Of a stretch of DNA of 64,000 nucleotides, positions 15,691 through 24,600 are shown piece by piece. Each line of letters opens with the position of its first letter. Positions within the stretch are counted from its first letter, which is position 1. The translations under genes and the position numbers were made by a program. This DNA comes from a bacterium (GTDB lineage Bacteria; Hinthialibacterota; Hinthialibacteria; OLB16). The notes under the pieces were generated by a model, which was not told the origin of the DNA, made no database searches, and saw nothing but the letters and a program-made list of their open reading frames with translations. The stretch is from NCBI GenBank assembly GCA_022072055.1, contig JAJVIK010000011.1:120587-184586 (forward strand), given 5' to 3'.

Positions 15691-17799
15691 ATGGCCCCGA
15701 ATGACCGCGAAAAGACAGATCCTCTCGAAATTCCGCTAACCAGTTTCCGCAGCCGACTGATCCGCAATATCTTGATCGGGTTGTCGGTGGGGGTGCTGGT
15801 GTTTTTCTTGAGCGAGACTTTGCTGGTCAAGGACTTGGAACTGCTCATCACCGACAGCCGTATTCGCGACCGCCCACACCGATTACCCGGCAACACCCCC
15901 ATCACCTTGATCCTGATCGACGAGGAATCTTTCGGAGCTGTCCGGGCGACCCAGGAGGTCAGCCTGGATTATCTGGCGCAGCTGGTGGATTTGCTCCGTC
16001 AAAGAGGGGCGAAGGTCATCGGCTTGGACCTGGAGCTCTCCGGTTACCGGATTGGGGATGAGGGGGCGGAGAGGTTTCGCGATTCGATACGCCTGGCGGG
16101 GAATGTGGTTCTGTCGGGAAGGGCTTTCCCGGACCCGACCCTCGGCCAGAAGAACCGCCATCCGCCTGGCTTTCTAGTCGAGGCCGCCAAAGCCTCGGGT
16201 CTTCAGCACCTTAACCCGGGTCCGTACGGGCGGGTTCGGGATGGCTATGCGCGACTGCGACTCACCGGAGACCAGAAGGCCAATGCCCTCGCGGTCCAGG
16301 TGGTCCAGGTCTACGAGGGCGGTGACCTGCCGAAAACATTCGCCAAGCTACACGAGACCAACTGGACCACCCCGTTTACCTGGAGAGGGGATTCCAACCC
16401 ATACGATGTTCACATTCCGATCAACTTCCGGGGCCCCAGGAGCGAACCGGGGAGAGTTGACGGCACCTATATCTGCTTGAAGGGGGAGTTGAATGGGCTG
16501 TCGGTGGTGGATGACCGTTTCCTGAGGGATCGCATTGTGCTTGTCGGCAGTGCGCTGGACTACCAGGCGAACCGGATGCTGACCCCGATGGGTGACGTTG
16601 AGATGTGGACCACCGAGATTGTCGCCAATCTGGCCGAGACGATTTCCAAAGGGGACTATCTCCGCTCGCTCACGCGCGGGGGGCGGCTCCTGTTCCTCAT
16701 GTTGGTGGGGTTCGTGGCCGCGATCCTGTGCACCAATCGGAAGCTCCTTCCGGTGATGTTGCTGGTGCTTCTTTACACCCTCGGTTTGATGTTCTTCCTT
16801 CGTCTGGGCCTGTACGACGAGGGTCTGCTCCTTCCCTATCTCCCAACCCTGCTCGCGCCCTGGATCACGGCCCTGGGGAGCGTGGGGGCCCGAGTGGCCC
16901 TGGATGACCGGGAGATTCGTCTGTTGCGCGAGGTGTTCGGGCGCTCGGTGTCCCCCGCCATTGCGCAGGAGCTCGTGGCCAAAATCGCCTACGAGCGCGA
17001 GCGGAGCTCCACCGGAGCCTCGCCCGCCCTGCTGTCCGAAGAGTGTGTGAGCTCGATTCTCTTCCTGGACGTCGCCAATTTCACGCCACTTTCGGAAACC
17101 TTCTCGCCGGAACGACTCTTCATCTTCACCAACGAGCTTCTGGACCGCCTGGCGGACGCGGTTTTCGAGAACAAGGGATCGCTGATCCGCTACACGGGCG
17201 ATGGGCTGATTGCGCTGTTCGGACGTCCGATTGTTCGGGAAGATCATGCTTATCTGGCTTGCGAAGCGGCGCTCCGGATGCAGGAGGCCCTCAATGAGTT
17301 GAACGGCCAGCGGCAACGGCGCGGCGAGCCGTTGGTTCAGATTCGGATCGGGATCAACACCGGATCGATGGTGGTCGGTCTGCTCGGCGGGCATCAACGC
17401 TATGATTACAGCGTTCTCGGAAACGAAGTCAACATCGCGGCTCGCTTCGAGCGCCTCAACAAGGATTTTGGGACCACGATCCTGGTCGGGGAAGAGACAG
17501 TCCGGAACCTCAAGGATGAGTTCATCTGCCGCCCGCTGGGGAGCATCACCCTCAAGGGCAAGACGCACCAAGTGGCGGTGTTTGAGTTGGTTTGCCGAAC
17601 CGGGGAGGCCATTTCCGACTCCTTGAGAAACTTCCTGCGCTACTACGAGATGGGTTATCTCGCCATTCGCTCCAACCGAATTGAGGATGCCGTGGCGGCC
17701 TTCAACCAGGCCCTGTCCTTCAAGCCCGACGACCTCGCCACTCAAAAGCTCCTGGCGCGCGCCGAGGAGCGGACAAGAACCGGAACGGGACTGCTGTGA
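15691..17799 (+). CDS. CHASE2-domain class III adenylate/guanylate cyclase with C-terminal TPR
   Basis: 702 aa. AAGGG lies seven bases before ATG 15691, preferred over GTG 15685. Order: one membrane segment (residues 25-45), a periplasmic CHASE2 sensor (LLITDSRIRDR, ILIDEESFGAVR) to about 310, three closely spaced membrane segments (about 325-405), then the catalytic domain at 445-640. Metal-binding Asp are in FLDVANFT and YTGDGLIALFG; the Asn and Arg that stabilise the transition state are in NEVNIAARFE. Where many adenylate cyclases have Lys before the second metal site this protein has Arg (SLIRYTGD), so ATP specificity is uncertain. A TPR-like pair ends the protein. The role would be cAMP or cGMP signalling in response to an outside cue. 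The downstream DUF1573 gene starts inside its stop (GTGA). Confidence 0.9.
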   Translation: MAPNDREKTDPLEIPLTSFRSRLIRNILIGLSVGVLVFFLSETLLVKDLELLITDSRIRDRPHRLPGNTPITLILIDEESFGAVRATQEVSLDYLAQLVDLLRQRGAKVIGLDLELSGYRIGDEGAERFRDSIRLAGNVVLSGRAFPDPTLGQKNRHPPGFLVEAAKASGLQHLNPGPYGRVRDGYARLRLTGDQKANALAVQVVQVYEGGDLPKTFAKLHETNWTTPFTWRGDSNPYDVHIPINFRGPRSEPGRVDGTYICLKGELNGLSVVDDRFLRDRIVLVGSALDYQANRMLTPMGDVEMWTTEIVANLAETISKGDYLRSLTRGGRLLFLMLVGFVAAILCTNRKLLPVMLLVLLYTLGLMFFLRLGLYDEGLLLPYLPTLLAPWITALGSVGARVALDDREIRLLREVFGRSVSPAIAQELVAKIAYERERSSTGASPALLSEECVSSILFLDVANFTPLSETFSPERLFIFTNELLDRLADAVFENKGSLIRYTGDGLIALFGRPIVREDHAYLACEAALRMQEALNELNGQRQRRGEPLVQIRIGINTGSMVVGLLGGHQRYDYSVLGNEVNIAARFERLNKDFGTTILVGEETVRNLKDEFICRPLGSITLKGKTHQVAVFELVCRTGEAISDSLRNFLRYYEMGYLAIRSNRIEDAVAAFNQALSFKPDDLATQKLLARAEERTRTGTGLL

Positions 17800-19820
17800 G
17801 ATTTCGAGTTCTTCCCCGAGCCATTCCAGCGGCGGCGATCCTGGGCGCGCTCATGTCCCACGCCGTGGCCGCGCCGGAGATCGTGGTGGACGAGAAATCC
17901 CACGATTTCGGGATCCTCTACTCCGAGGAGCACCAAACGGTCACCCACCGGTTTGAGTTCCAGAACGTCGGGGACGCCACCCTCACCATCCAGGACATCA
18001 AGACCTCTTGCGGTTGCACCCGCGCGGAAATGGCCAAGCGCGAAATCCCGCCCGGTGAAAGCGCGACCCTGGTGGCGGAGCTTCAGTTCCGGGATCACCG
18101 CTTCAAGGACAGCATCCGGATCTCCTTGATGACCAACGATCCGGCCCACCCGGTCTTTGAGGTCGGGCTGACCGGCTTTCTCCTGCGGCACTGGATCCTG
18201 GAGCCACCCTCAATCGAGGAAATCGTGGCGGTGACCGGCCAGACCACGGAGCGCGCTGTCGGCGTGGTTTCGAATCAACTTCTTGAAGAGGCCCCATGGG
18301 AGATTCTCTCGATCTCTTCGGATCACCCTCAGCTTGCGGCGACCTTGGGGGGGAAACCGAAGGTCGAATCGAAGCAGGGGTTTCGAATGACTCAGTACTC
18401 GCTGGGGGTCCGGATTGCCGGTGGAGAAAGCCCCTCATTGGGGGAGCAAGGAACCCTTTACCTGCGCACCTCCGATCCGGCTTACCCGGTCCTTCGCCTT
18501 CCCGTGCGGTGGTTGGTTGAGGGGGACCTCACGCTATCCACACGCAACGTTTATGTCCTGCGGTCGCGTCTGTTTCGCCCGCCGCCGACCGCTGGTGACC
18601 AGGACCGTAACCGCCGCAAGGTGGTGGTGTCGTCGCGATCCAAGACCCCCTTCCGAATCACCTCGGTGGATTTGGGGCCGCCCTTTGCGGTCGAGTGGGA
18701 TCGGGAACGAGTCTCAGACACCGCCGAATTGATCCTCTCGATCACCGGCGAGAAGGCTCAACACGCCGAAGGAACTCTATCGATCCACACGGACAGGGAA
18801 CGGGAACCGGTCCATCAGGTCCGGGTCAGGGGAGAGGCCCAGGAAATCCAGGCGATCTTTTCGGCCCCGACCACTCAGCACCATTTCGGGAACATCCTGA
18901 AGGGTGAGGCGAAATTCATCGAGCGAACCTTCACGGTCTCCAACCTCGGCACTCGGCCACTCGATCTGTGCGTTCAGGAAGTTCACGAAACGGATGCCAA
19001 GTTATCCGGCGCGAACCTGCCGCCGGGTGCAAGCGCCGCAATTGCCCTTCGCGCCGACCTTTCAAGGAAGGAGGGAGCCTTCGATCTCTGGGCGACAATT
19101 GCCTCCAACGATCCCACGAAAGCGACCGAAACCTTCCGACTCACGGGTCTAATCCTTCCCCCCTGGCGACTGGAGCCGTCAACACTCAGCTTTCGGACCG
19201 TGCAACCCAACGAGGAAGAGGAGCGGATGGTCAGCCTCCGTCAAGTCTTTCCAAGTTGGAAAAAGCCCCTCATCCCACAGCCGAGCCAAACTGACAATGG
19301 CGAGGTCGCCATCCGCCCGGGGAAGACAATGGCGACCTATGACAGCGAGGGGCTGGGGCACGCGGAAACCGAAATCTCCGTGGTCCTCACCCCGAGATCA
19401 AGCGTTTCGGGAAAATATTCTGTTTCGATCCCGATTCAGGTGAACGAACCCGGAGCTAGAGGGATCCCGCCGCTGAGAGTGGAGTGGCAAATCCTGGGAG
19501 ACCTCCGGGCGCGACCCTCGCCGCTTGTGTTTTTCCCCAAGGCGGGTGGAGCCGCCGACCAGAAGCCCACGCGCCTCAAGCTCTATTCCAAGGGGAGCCT
19601 TCCGTTCGCGATAAAAGGCGTTCAGGCGCCGGAGAATGTGTCCATCTCCGAAATCGAGCGTCACCCCACAAGCATCTCCTATGAAGTGCGCTTACTCTCG
19701 GAGCTTAAGGGCGAACCGACCATCCGGTTCCAGACCGACCGTCCGGGCGAGCCGGAGATCGAGGTCGGAATCCTTGTCTCCGAGGGTCGTGAGGGCTCCG
19801 CTAGCGCCTCGGCGCGGTGA
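17796..19820 (+). CDS. Exported DUF1573 (ASH/Hydin-like repeat) protein
   Basis: 674 aa from a GTG overlapping the cyclase TGA. A signal peptide (LPRAIPAAAILGALMSHAVA) is followed by the DUF1573 signature HDFGILYSEEHQTVTHRFEF and TSCGCTRAEM near residue 70. Further ASH-like immunoglobulin repeats follow: HHFGNILKGEAKFIERTFTV near residue 360 and similar half-repeats up to about 640, with the fairly regular phrase ...ASNDPTKATETFRLTG. Such domains are surface or periplasmic and may mediate protein contacts; no enzyme activity is expected. Tight coupling to a CHASE2 cyclase suggests it may work with the sensor, which is inference. Its end overlaps the opposing gene by 20 bases. Confidence 0.8.
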   Translation: MRFRVLPRAIPAAAILGALMSHAVAAPEIVVDEKSHDFGILYSEEHQTVTHRFEFQNVGDATLTIQDIKTSCGCTRAEMAKREIPPGESATLVAELQFRDHRFKDSIRISLMTNDPAHPVFEVGLTGFLLRHWILEPPSIEEIVAVTGQTTERAVGVVSNQLLEEAPWEILSISSDHPQLAATLGGKPKVESKQGFRMTQYSLGVRIAGGESPSLGEQGTLYLRTSDPAYPVLRLPVRWLVEGDLTLSTRNVYVLRSRLFRPPPTAGDQDRNRRKVVVSSRSKTPFRITSVDLGPPFAVEWDRERVSDTAELILSITGEKAQHAEGTLSIHTDREREPVHQVRVRGEAQEIQAIFSAPTTQHHFGNILKGEAKFIERTFTVSNLGTRPLDLCVQEVHETDAKLSGANLPPGASAAIALRADLSRKEGAFDLWATIASNDPTKATETFRLTGLILPPWRLEPSTLSFRTVQPNEEEERMVSLRQVFPSWKKPLIPQPSQTDNGEVAIRPGKTMATYDSEGLGHAETEISVVLTPRSSVSGKYSVSIPIQVNEPGARGIPPLRVEWQILGDLRARPSPLVFFPKAGGAADQKPTRLKLYSKGSLPFAIKGVQAPENVSISEIERHPTSISYEVRLLSELKGEPTIRFQTDRPGEPEIEVGILVSEGREGSASASAR

Positions 19821-21681
19821 GGCTCCGGGCGGTTGAGAGCGGTTCTCCGTCCTGGCCGAACCCCTCCAGGGCGAACTCCCAAGCGTGCCCGCCGCCATCC
19901 TCGACTTTCACCAGGATGCGGTTGACTCCCTTCTCGAGCGCGGCCTCGAAGAAGTCGTTGCCGAACAGACAGGTTCGGCCCGCTTCGGTCCAGATCTCAT
20001 GGACCAGCTTCCCATTTACCCAAACTTTGGCGGAGTCGTTGGAGCCGAAAAAGAACGAGGCGGTCTGGCGGGTCGCGGACTCAATCTCGGTGTAAGCATA
20101 GGCCACTTTCCTCCCGCCCATGCGGAGCCGGGTAAAGTCGAGCCGCCGCCTGCTGTTCATCCGTCCCGCCTGGGCGGTGGCTGCCCTTGGCGAACCGTCT
20201 TCATCACGAAACTCGACGCTTGCCCCCGCGACGATCCGAGCCTTGTCTTCGCCTCCGAGAGGAGCCAGATAATCCACATCGATTCCGGCGCGACCGTGGC
20301 GGCCCGGCCCGGGATTCTCAACCTTTGGGTTTGGAAATCCGCCAAGGACCACCCACTCTCCAAGCAGGCCCTCGCGCCCCTCGGAGCTGTTCAGACCGAT
20401 CTGAACATCCGCGGCGTGGGAGGTTTCGTCCTTCAACCATTCCCCACCCGGAACCAGGTTCGAGGTTACAACAGCTGAGCGAAGGCCCCGCCCGAGACGG
20501 ACCGCGACTTGGCCGCCGCGGTCCGCGCCGAACTCACAGCCCGTGACGATCAGCCGGCGATTGTTCGCGTCGATGCAGGGAAAACCCTGTCCCGGACGGT
20601 CCCAGTTGGTGAAGTGGCAGGATTCGAACAAGACCGCGCCGACCCCCTCCAAGAGCGCGTGGGACTTGACCTCCGACGTGGCCCAAAAGCCGCACCCGGT
20701 GAATTTCACCTGCCCCGTGTTCGAGGGAGATACCTCCACTCCGGACATCAGCATCCCATTAACAAAGGAAACCCCGGAATCCGAGGCGACCTCATCCACT
20801 CGGACCGCGCAAGGGCTGACATCCAGATAGCAGTTCGTGTAGACCCCTGATCCCGGGCCGCCGATGCCGTTGATGAAGTGCATCCCCACGCGATAAAAGA
20901 TGCTGAAGCAATTGGTGGCCATCTCCCCATCGGTTCGTCCGATGATGAAGGAGGTCCCCTCGCGCTTTGTGAACTTCCACAGCGGACTTTCCGGATTCAA
21001 GTCGAAAAATGGCCAGAAATGGACATTGCTGATGCGGCCCACGTCATAGCACTGATCGATATACACACCCTTCTTCAGGGCATGGGCATAGAGCCCGTCG
21101 ATCTTGTGTCGGCCGGTTGGGACTGAACCGAAATCGACTGCTTGGTACGGATTGATGATCGTGACATTGATGATCGCGGGATGGTCGATCGATCCTTGCC
21201 CCACGGCCCCAACGAGCCCCGAGCGAATCGTCCAGGGATAGGGATGCGGCGGATCGGCGATGACTTGTTCGGGATAGAAGATAGTAACTCCGGAAAGGGT
21301 TGATCCGGTGTTGAGAGTGATGAACGGAGTTCCCTCCGAATCTCCCTTGCCCTCGACCGCGAGAAGCGTGGTTCCACCATCATAAGGTTGCCCGGCTTGC
21401 GGAGCGCGCCAGACTCCCTCCAAGGTCACATTCCTTGGAATCGTCAGATGCCGTTTGATGAGGAATTTTCCGGTGGGGATGAGGACCACGCCGCCTCCCA
21501 CGGCGGATACGGAGTCGAGGGCCGCTTGGAAAGCTTCCGAGTCATCGGTTGTGGCATCCCCCCTGGCGCCAAAGCTTTCGACGGCAACAACCCCATTTCG
21601 AGAGGTCTCTTCCGATCCGGCGCTGGAGATGAACAGGCATGAGCAGAGCGAGAGGAGAAACGGGAGGGTCCGAAGGGTCAT
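19801..21681 (-). CDS. Exported beta-helix (pectate-lyase-superfamily) protein with C-terminal carbohydrate-binding-like domain
   Basis: 626 aa with a signal peptide (LRTLPFLLSLCSCLFISSAG). GVVAVESFGARGDATTDDSE and AFQAALDSVSAVGGGVVLIP are the start of the pectate_lyase_3/GH28-like right-handed beta helix, which runs to about residue 450. Residues 500-620 look like a jelly-roll/PA14-like domain (ASFFFGSNDSAKVWVNGKLV, then NRILVKVEDGGGHAWEF). The same phrase type occurs in the DUF1549 protein at 49921-50110. It likely binds or cleaves a polysaccharide outside the cell; active-site residues are not clear to me. It begins inside the stop of the FG-GAP gene (ATGA) and overlaps the plus-strand DUF1573 gene by 20 bases at its end. 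Confidence 0.8.
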   Translation of the reverse strand: MTLRTLPFLLSLCSCLFISSAGSEETSRNGVVAVESFGARGDATTDDSEAFQAALDSVSAVGGGVVLIPTGKFLIKRHLTIPRNVTLEGVWRAPQAGQPYDGGTTLLAVEGKGDSEGTPFITLNTGSTLSGVTIFYPEQVIADPPHPYPWTIRSGLVGAVGQGSIDHPAIINVTIINPYQAVDFGSVPTGRHKIDGLYAHALKKGVYIDQCYDVGRISNVHFWPFFDLNPESPLWKFTKREGTSFIIGRTDGEMATNCFSIFYRVGMHFINGIGGPGSGVYTNCYLDVSPCAVRVDEVASDSGVSFVNGMLMSGVEVSPSNTGQVKFTGCGFWATSEVKSHALLEGVGAVLFESCHFTNWDRPGQGFPCIDANNRRLIVTGCEFGADRGGQVAVRLGRGLRSAVVTSNLVPGGEWLKDETSHAADVQIGLNSSEGREGLLGEWVVLGGFPNPKVENPGPGRHGRAGIDVDYLAPLGGEDKARIVAGASVEFRDEDGSPRAATAQAGRMNSRRRLDFTRLRMGGRKVAYAYTEIESATRQTASFFFGSNDSAKVWVNGKLVHEIWTEAGRTCLFGNDFFEAALEKGVNRILVKVEDGGGHAWEFALEGFGQDGEPLSTARSLTAPRR

Positions 21682-24600
21682 GGACCATTATCCCAGAACC
21701 GTGAGAAATCGAGAAGGAGATTCTCGGAGGTTTCCCCCGCCTGGATGCGTTTCAGCCATTCGAGCAGGTCGCCGGCGTCAATGATTCCGTTCGGAGGATT
21801 CGGATGAATGTCGTAATCGACCAACCCGTCGGTGGTGGGCGTTGCGGTTGCGGTGAGGGACGGCTCCTCGGTGGGTGAGTTGGAGAAGGTGGCGGTGCGG
21901 GACAAGGTCGGCGACTGGCTCGCGGTCGCAGTTTCGGTTGGAGTCGAGGAGAAGGTTCCGGTCGGCGTGTGCGTGAAGGTCCGAGTGTCGGTGGAGGTGG
22001 GCGAGGGCAGGGAAGTGTCCGTCGGCGTCATGGTTTCCGTAACCGTCGCCGTGGGAGTGAACGTGGGCGGCTCGATTCCATTCCCGATGAGGGCGACTTG
22101 CACGGTCGGTTCGTCCGGGTCATTCGAGTTGATCTGGAAGGCAGCCGTCTTGGGACCAATGGAAGAGGGATCAAAGGCAATGCTCACTGTCGCTTCGGAA
22201 CCCGGCGACAAGATGCTCCCAAGGGTGCTGCCGGTCACCACAAACTGCGTGAAATCGATTCCCACCACCCCGAAACTTGAAAAAACCAATTCCGAGCCCC
22301 CCTCGTTGGTGACCGTGATTGTCACCGGATCGGATGGCCCGGCGTCCGTTGCGCGCTCCGGAAAGTCGATGCCGGTCGGATCGACTTCAATGTCCCGCCC
22401 TTGATCTAGAGTCAGAGTTTCAAGTCGAGGCGAGTGAAAGGGAGAGAGCGAATTCAGCTCCGCCCGCCAGCGCAAATCCGACCCGGCGGTGGGAAACTCA
22501 AAGAAAGTCCCTGGCTTGACCAGATAGAACCGCGCTCCCCCGTTATTGCTGAGCCAATAATCGATCTTGGTGTTGATCGGTAGGGTCTGAGTGACCGCCA
22601 GGATGGCCTCCGAGATGTTCTCCGGCTCCATGTCCACGGGGAGCGAGTTGGCGAGCCCGAGCTTGGAGCTGAGGAGACGGCGGACAAAGAGTCGGCTGTG
22701 TTCGCCGCCGACGGCGAACACAATATCCGCCGTTCCATCTCCATCCACATCTCCGACCGCAACCGAGCGCGTTTCCTCCGTTTCGCCTGTAATGTCGACC
22801 CCGGATACGCCCGCGAAAGGGACCGAGGCGCCGTTGTTCAGGTAAAGGCGATTGGGCTGATTCGCATTCCCGGCGATCACGTCCGGATCCCCATCGCAAT
22901 CCAGATCCTGAAGCGCGATGGAGAGTGTGTCCTGAGCGTCCGGGGTGATGTCGCTGCCCATCACTCCGGCGAAGGGGTCCGGACTCCCGTTGTTCAGATA
23001 GAGACGGTTGGGCTCGCCGAGATTTCCGACCACAAGGTCCAAGGCTCCGTCCCTGTTGATATCTCCAAGCGCCACGGAGACGGTTGTGTTGGAGTCGGCG
23101 GTGATGTTTCTTCCCATTACGCCCCCAAAGGGATTGGAGGTTCCGTTGTTCAGATAGAGTCGATTGACGGGATTCGAGTTCCCGACCACGAGGTCAAGAT
23201 CGCCATCTCTGTCCACATCGCCAAGCGCCAGGGAGGTGGTGTCGTGCGCGTCGGAGGTGATGTCGATTCCGGTCACTCCGCTGAACGGGTCCGATGTGCC
23301 GTTGTTCAGGTGGAGACGATTTGTTTGGCGGACATTGCCGGTAACCACATCGAGGTCCCCGTCACCGTCGAGGTCCCCCACGGCCACCGCAAGCGTTTGG
23401 CTCGCGTCGGTGGAGATGTCGCTCCCCACCACCCCGGCGAACGGGTCCGGGGCGCCGCTGTTCAAGTAAAGTCGGCATCGTGAATTTCGATTACCGGCCA
23501 CAATGTCCAGGTCTCCATCCCCATCCATGTCGCCCACGGCCAGGGATTCGGTGTTCAAACTGGTGGTGTTGAGATCGGTCCCCTCAACACCGACGAAGGG
23601 CCTTGAGGTTCCGTTGTTCAGATAGAGGCGGCTTGGGCGGGAGAAGTTTCCGACGACAAGATCCAAATCCCCGTCCCGGTCCAAATCAGCCAAGACGGCC
23701 TTGCGCGACGGAAAATTGTCCACGCCGATATCGTTGCGATTCCATCCCACCACCGGCTTCGGACTCGCCCCATTCAGGTAAAGGCGGTTGGTTTCGAAGG
23801 AGTTCCCCGCCACCACATCGAGGCTGCCATCTCCATTGAGATCCCCCAGCGCCACATCGACTGTAAAGTTGGCGTCGCTGGTGATATCAACCTCCGAGGC
23901 GCCGTTGAACGGATCCTGCGTCCCATTGTTGAGATGGAGCCGGTTCGGGGCGCCCGAGATTCCGACCACTAGGTCGAGTCGGCCATCGCCGTTGACATCG
24001 CCAAGCGCCACCGATGTGGTTTCCGGATCGCCAGATGAAATGTTGATTCCGGAAACGCCTTCAAAGGGGTCCGATGTTCCGTTGTTCAGGTACAGGCGGG
24101 GGGGCTGGTTCTCGACTCCGATCAGGATATCCAGGTTGCCATCTCCATTCACATCGCCGAGCGCCACGGAGTTGCCCAACGGCGTATCCGCGGTCACATC
24201 CTTGCCCGTGACCCCCATGAACGGGTCGGAAGAACCGTTGTTGAGGTAAAGGCGAGTCGTGTCGCCGGTTCTTACTCCGACCACATCCAGGTCTCCATCA
24301 TTGTCCATATCCCCAATCGCGACACGGTCCGCCCCTGGGGAATCGACGTTCAAGTTCCTTCCGATAACACCGTCAAACGGGGCCAGGGTTCCGTTATTCA
24401 AGTACAATCGATCCGGACCACCCGGTTTTGCCGCCACCAAATCGAGGTCTCCATCTCCATCCATGTCCCCTAACGCCACCCAGGCAGTCGCCGCCGTGTC
24501 CGAGGTGATATCCACGCCCACCGCCCCACTGAAGGGATCCCCCGTGCCGTTGTTCAGGTACAGTTGATTGGGAACAATCACGTTCCCGGCCACTATATCG

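Noticed and set aside
21750-22080. Thr-Pro coding repeats considered as a CRISPR or direct repeat array
   Set aside because: The spacing is irregular and follows codons; no constant repeat with unique spacers exists.
22698-23483. Plus-strand frames across the FG-GAP repeats
   Set aside because: They are periodic mirror frames of the 156-bp repeat; the minus-strand repeats have the real consensus.
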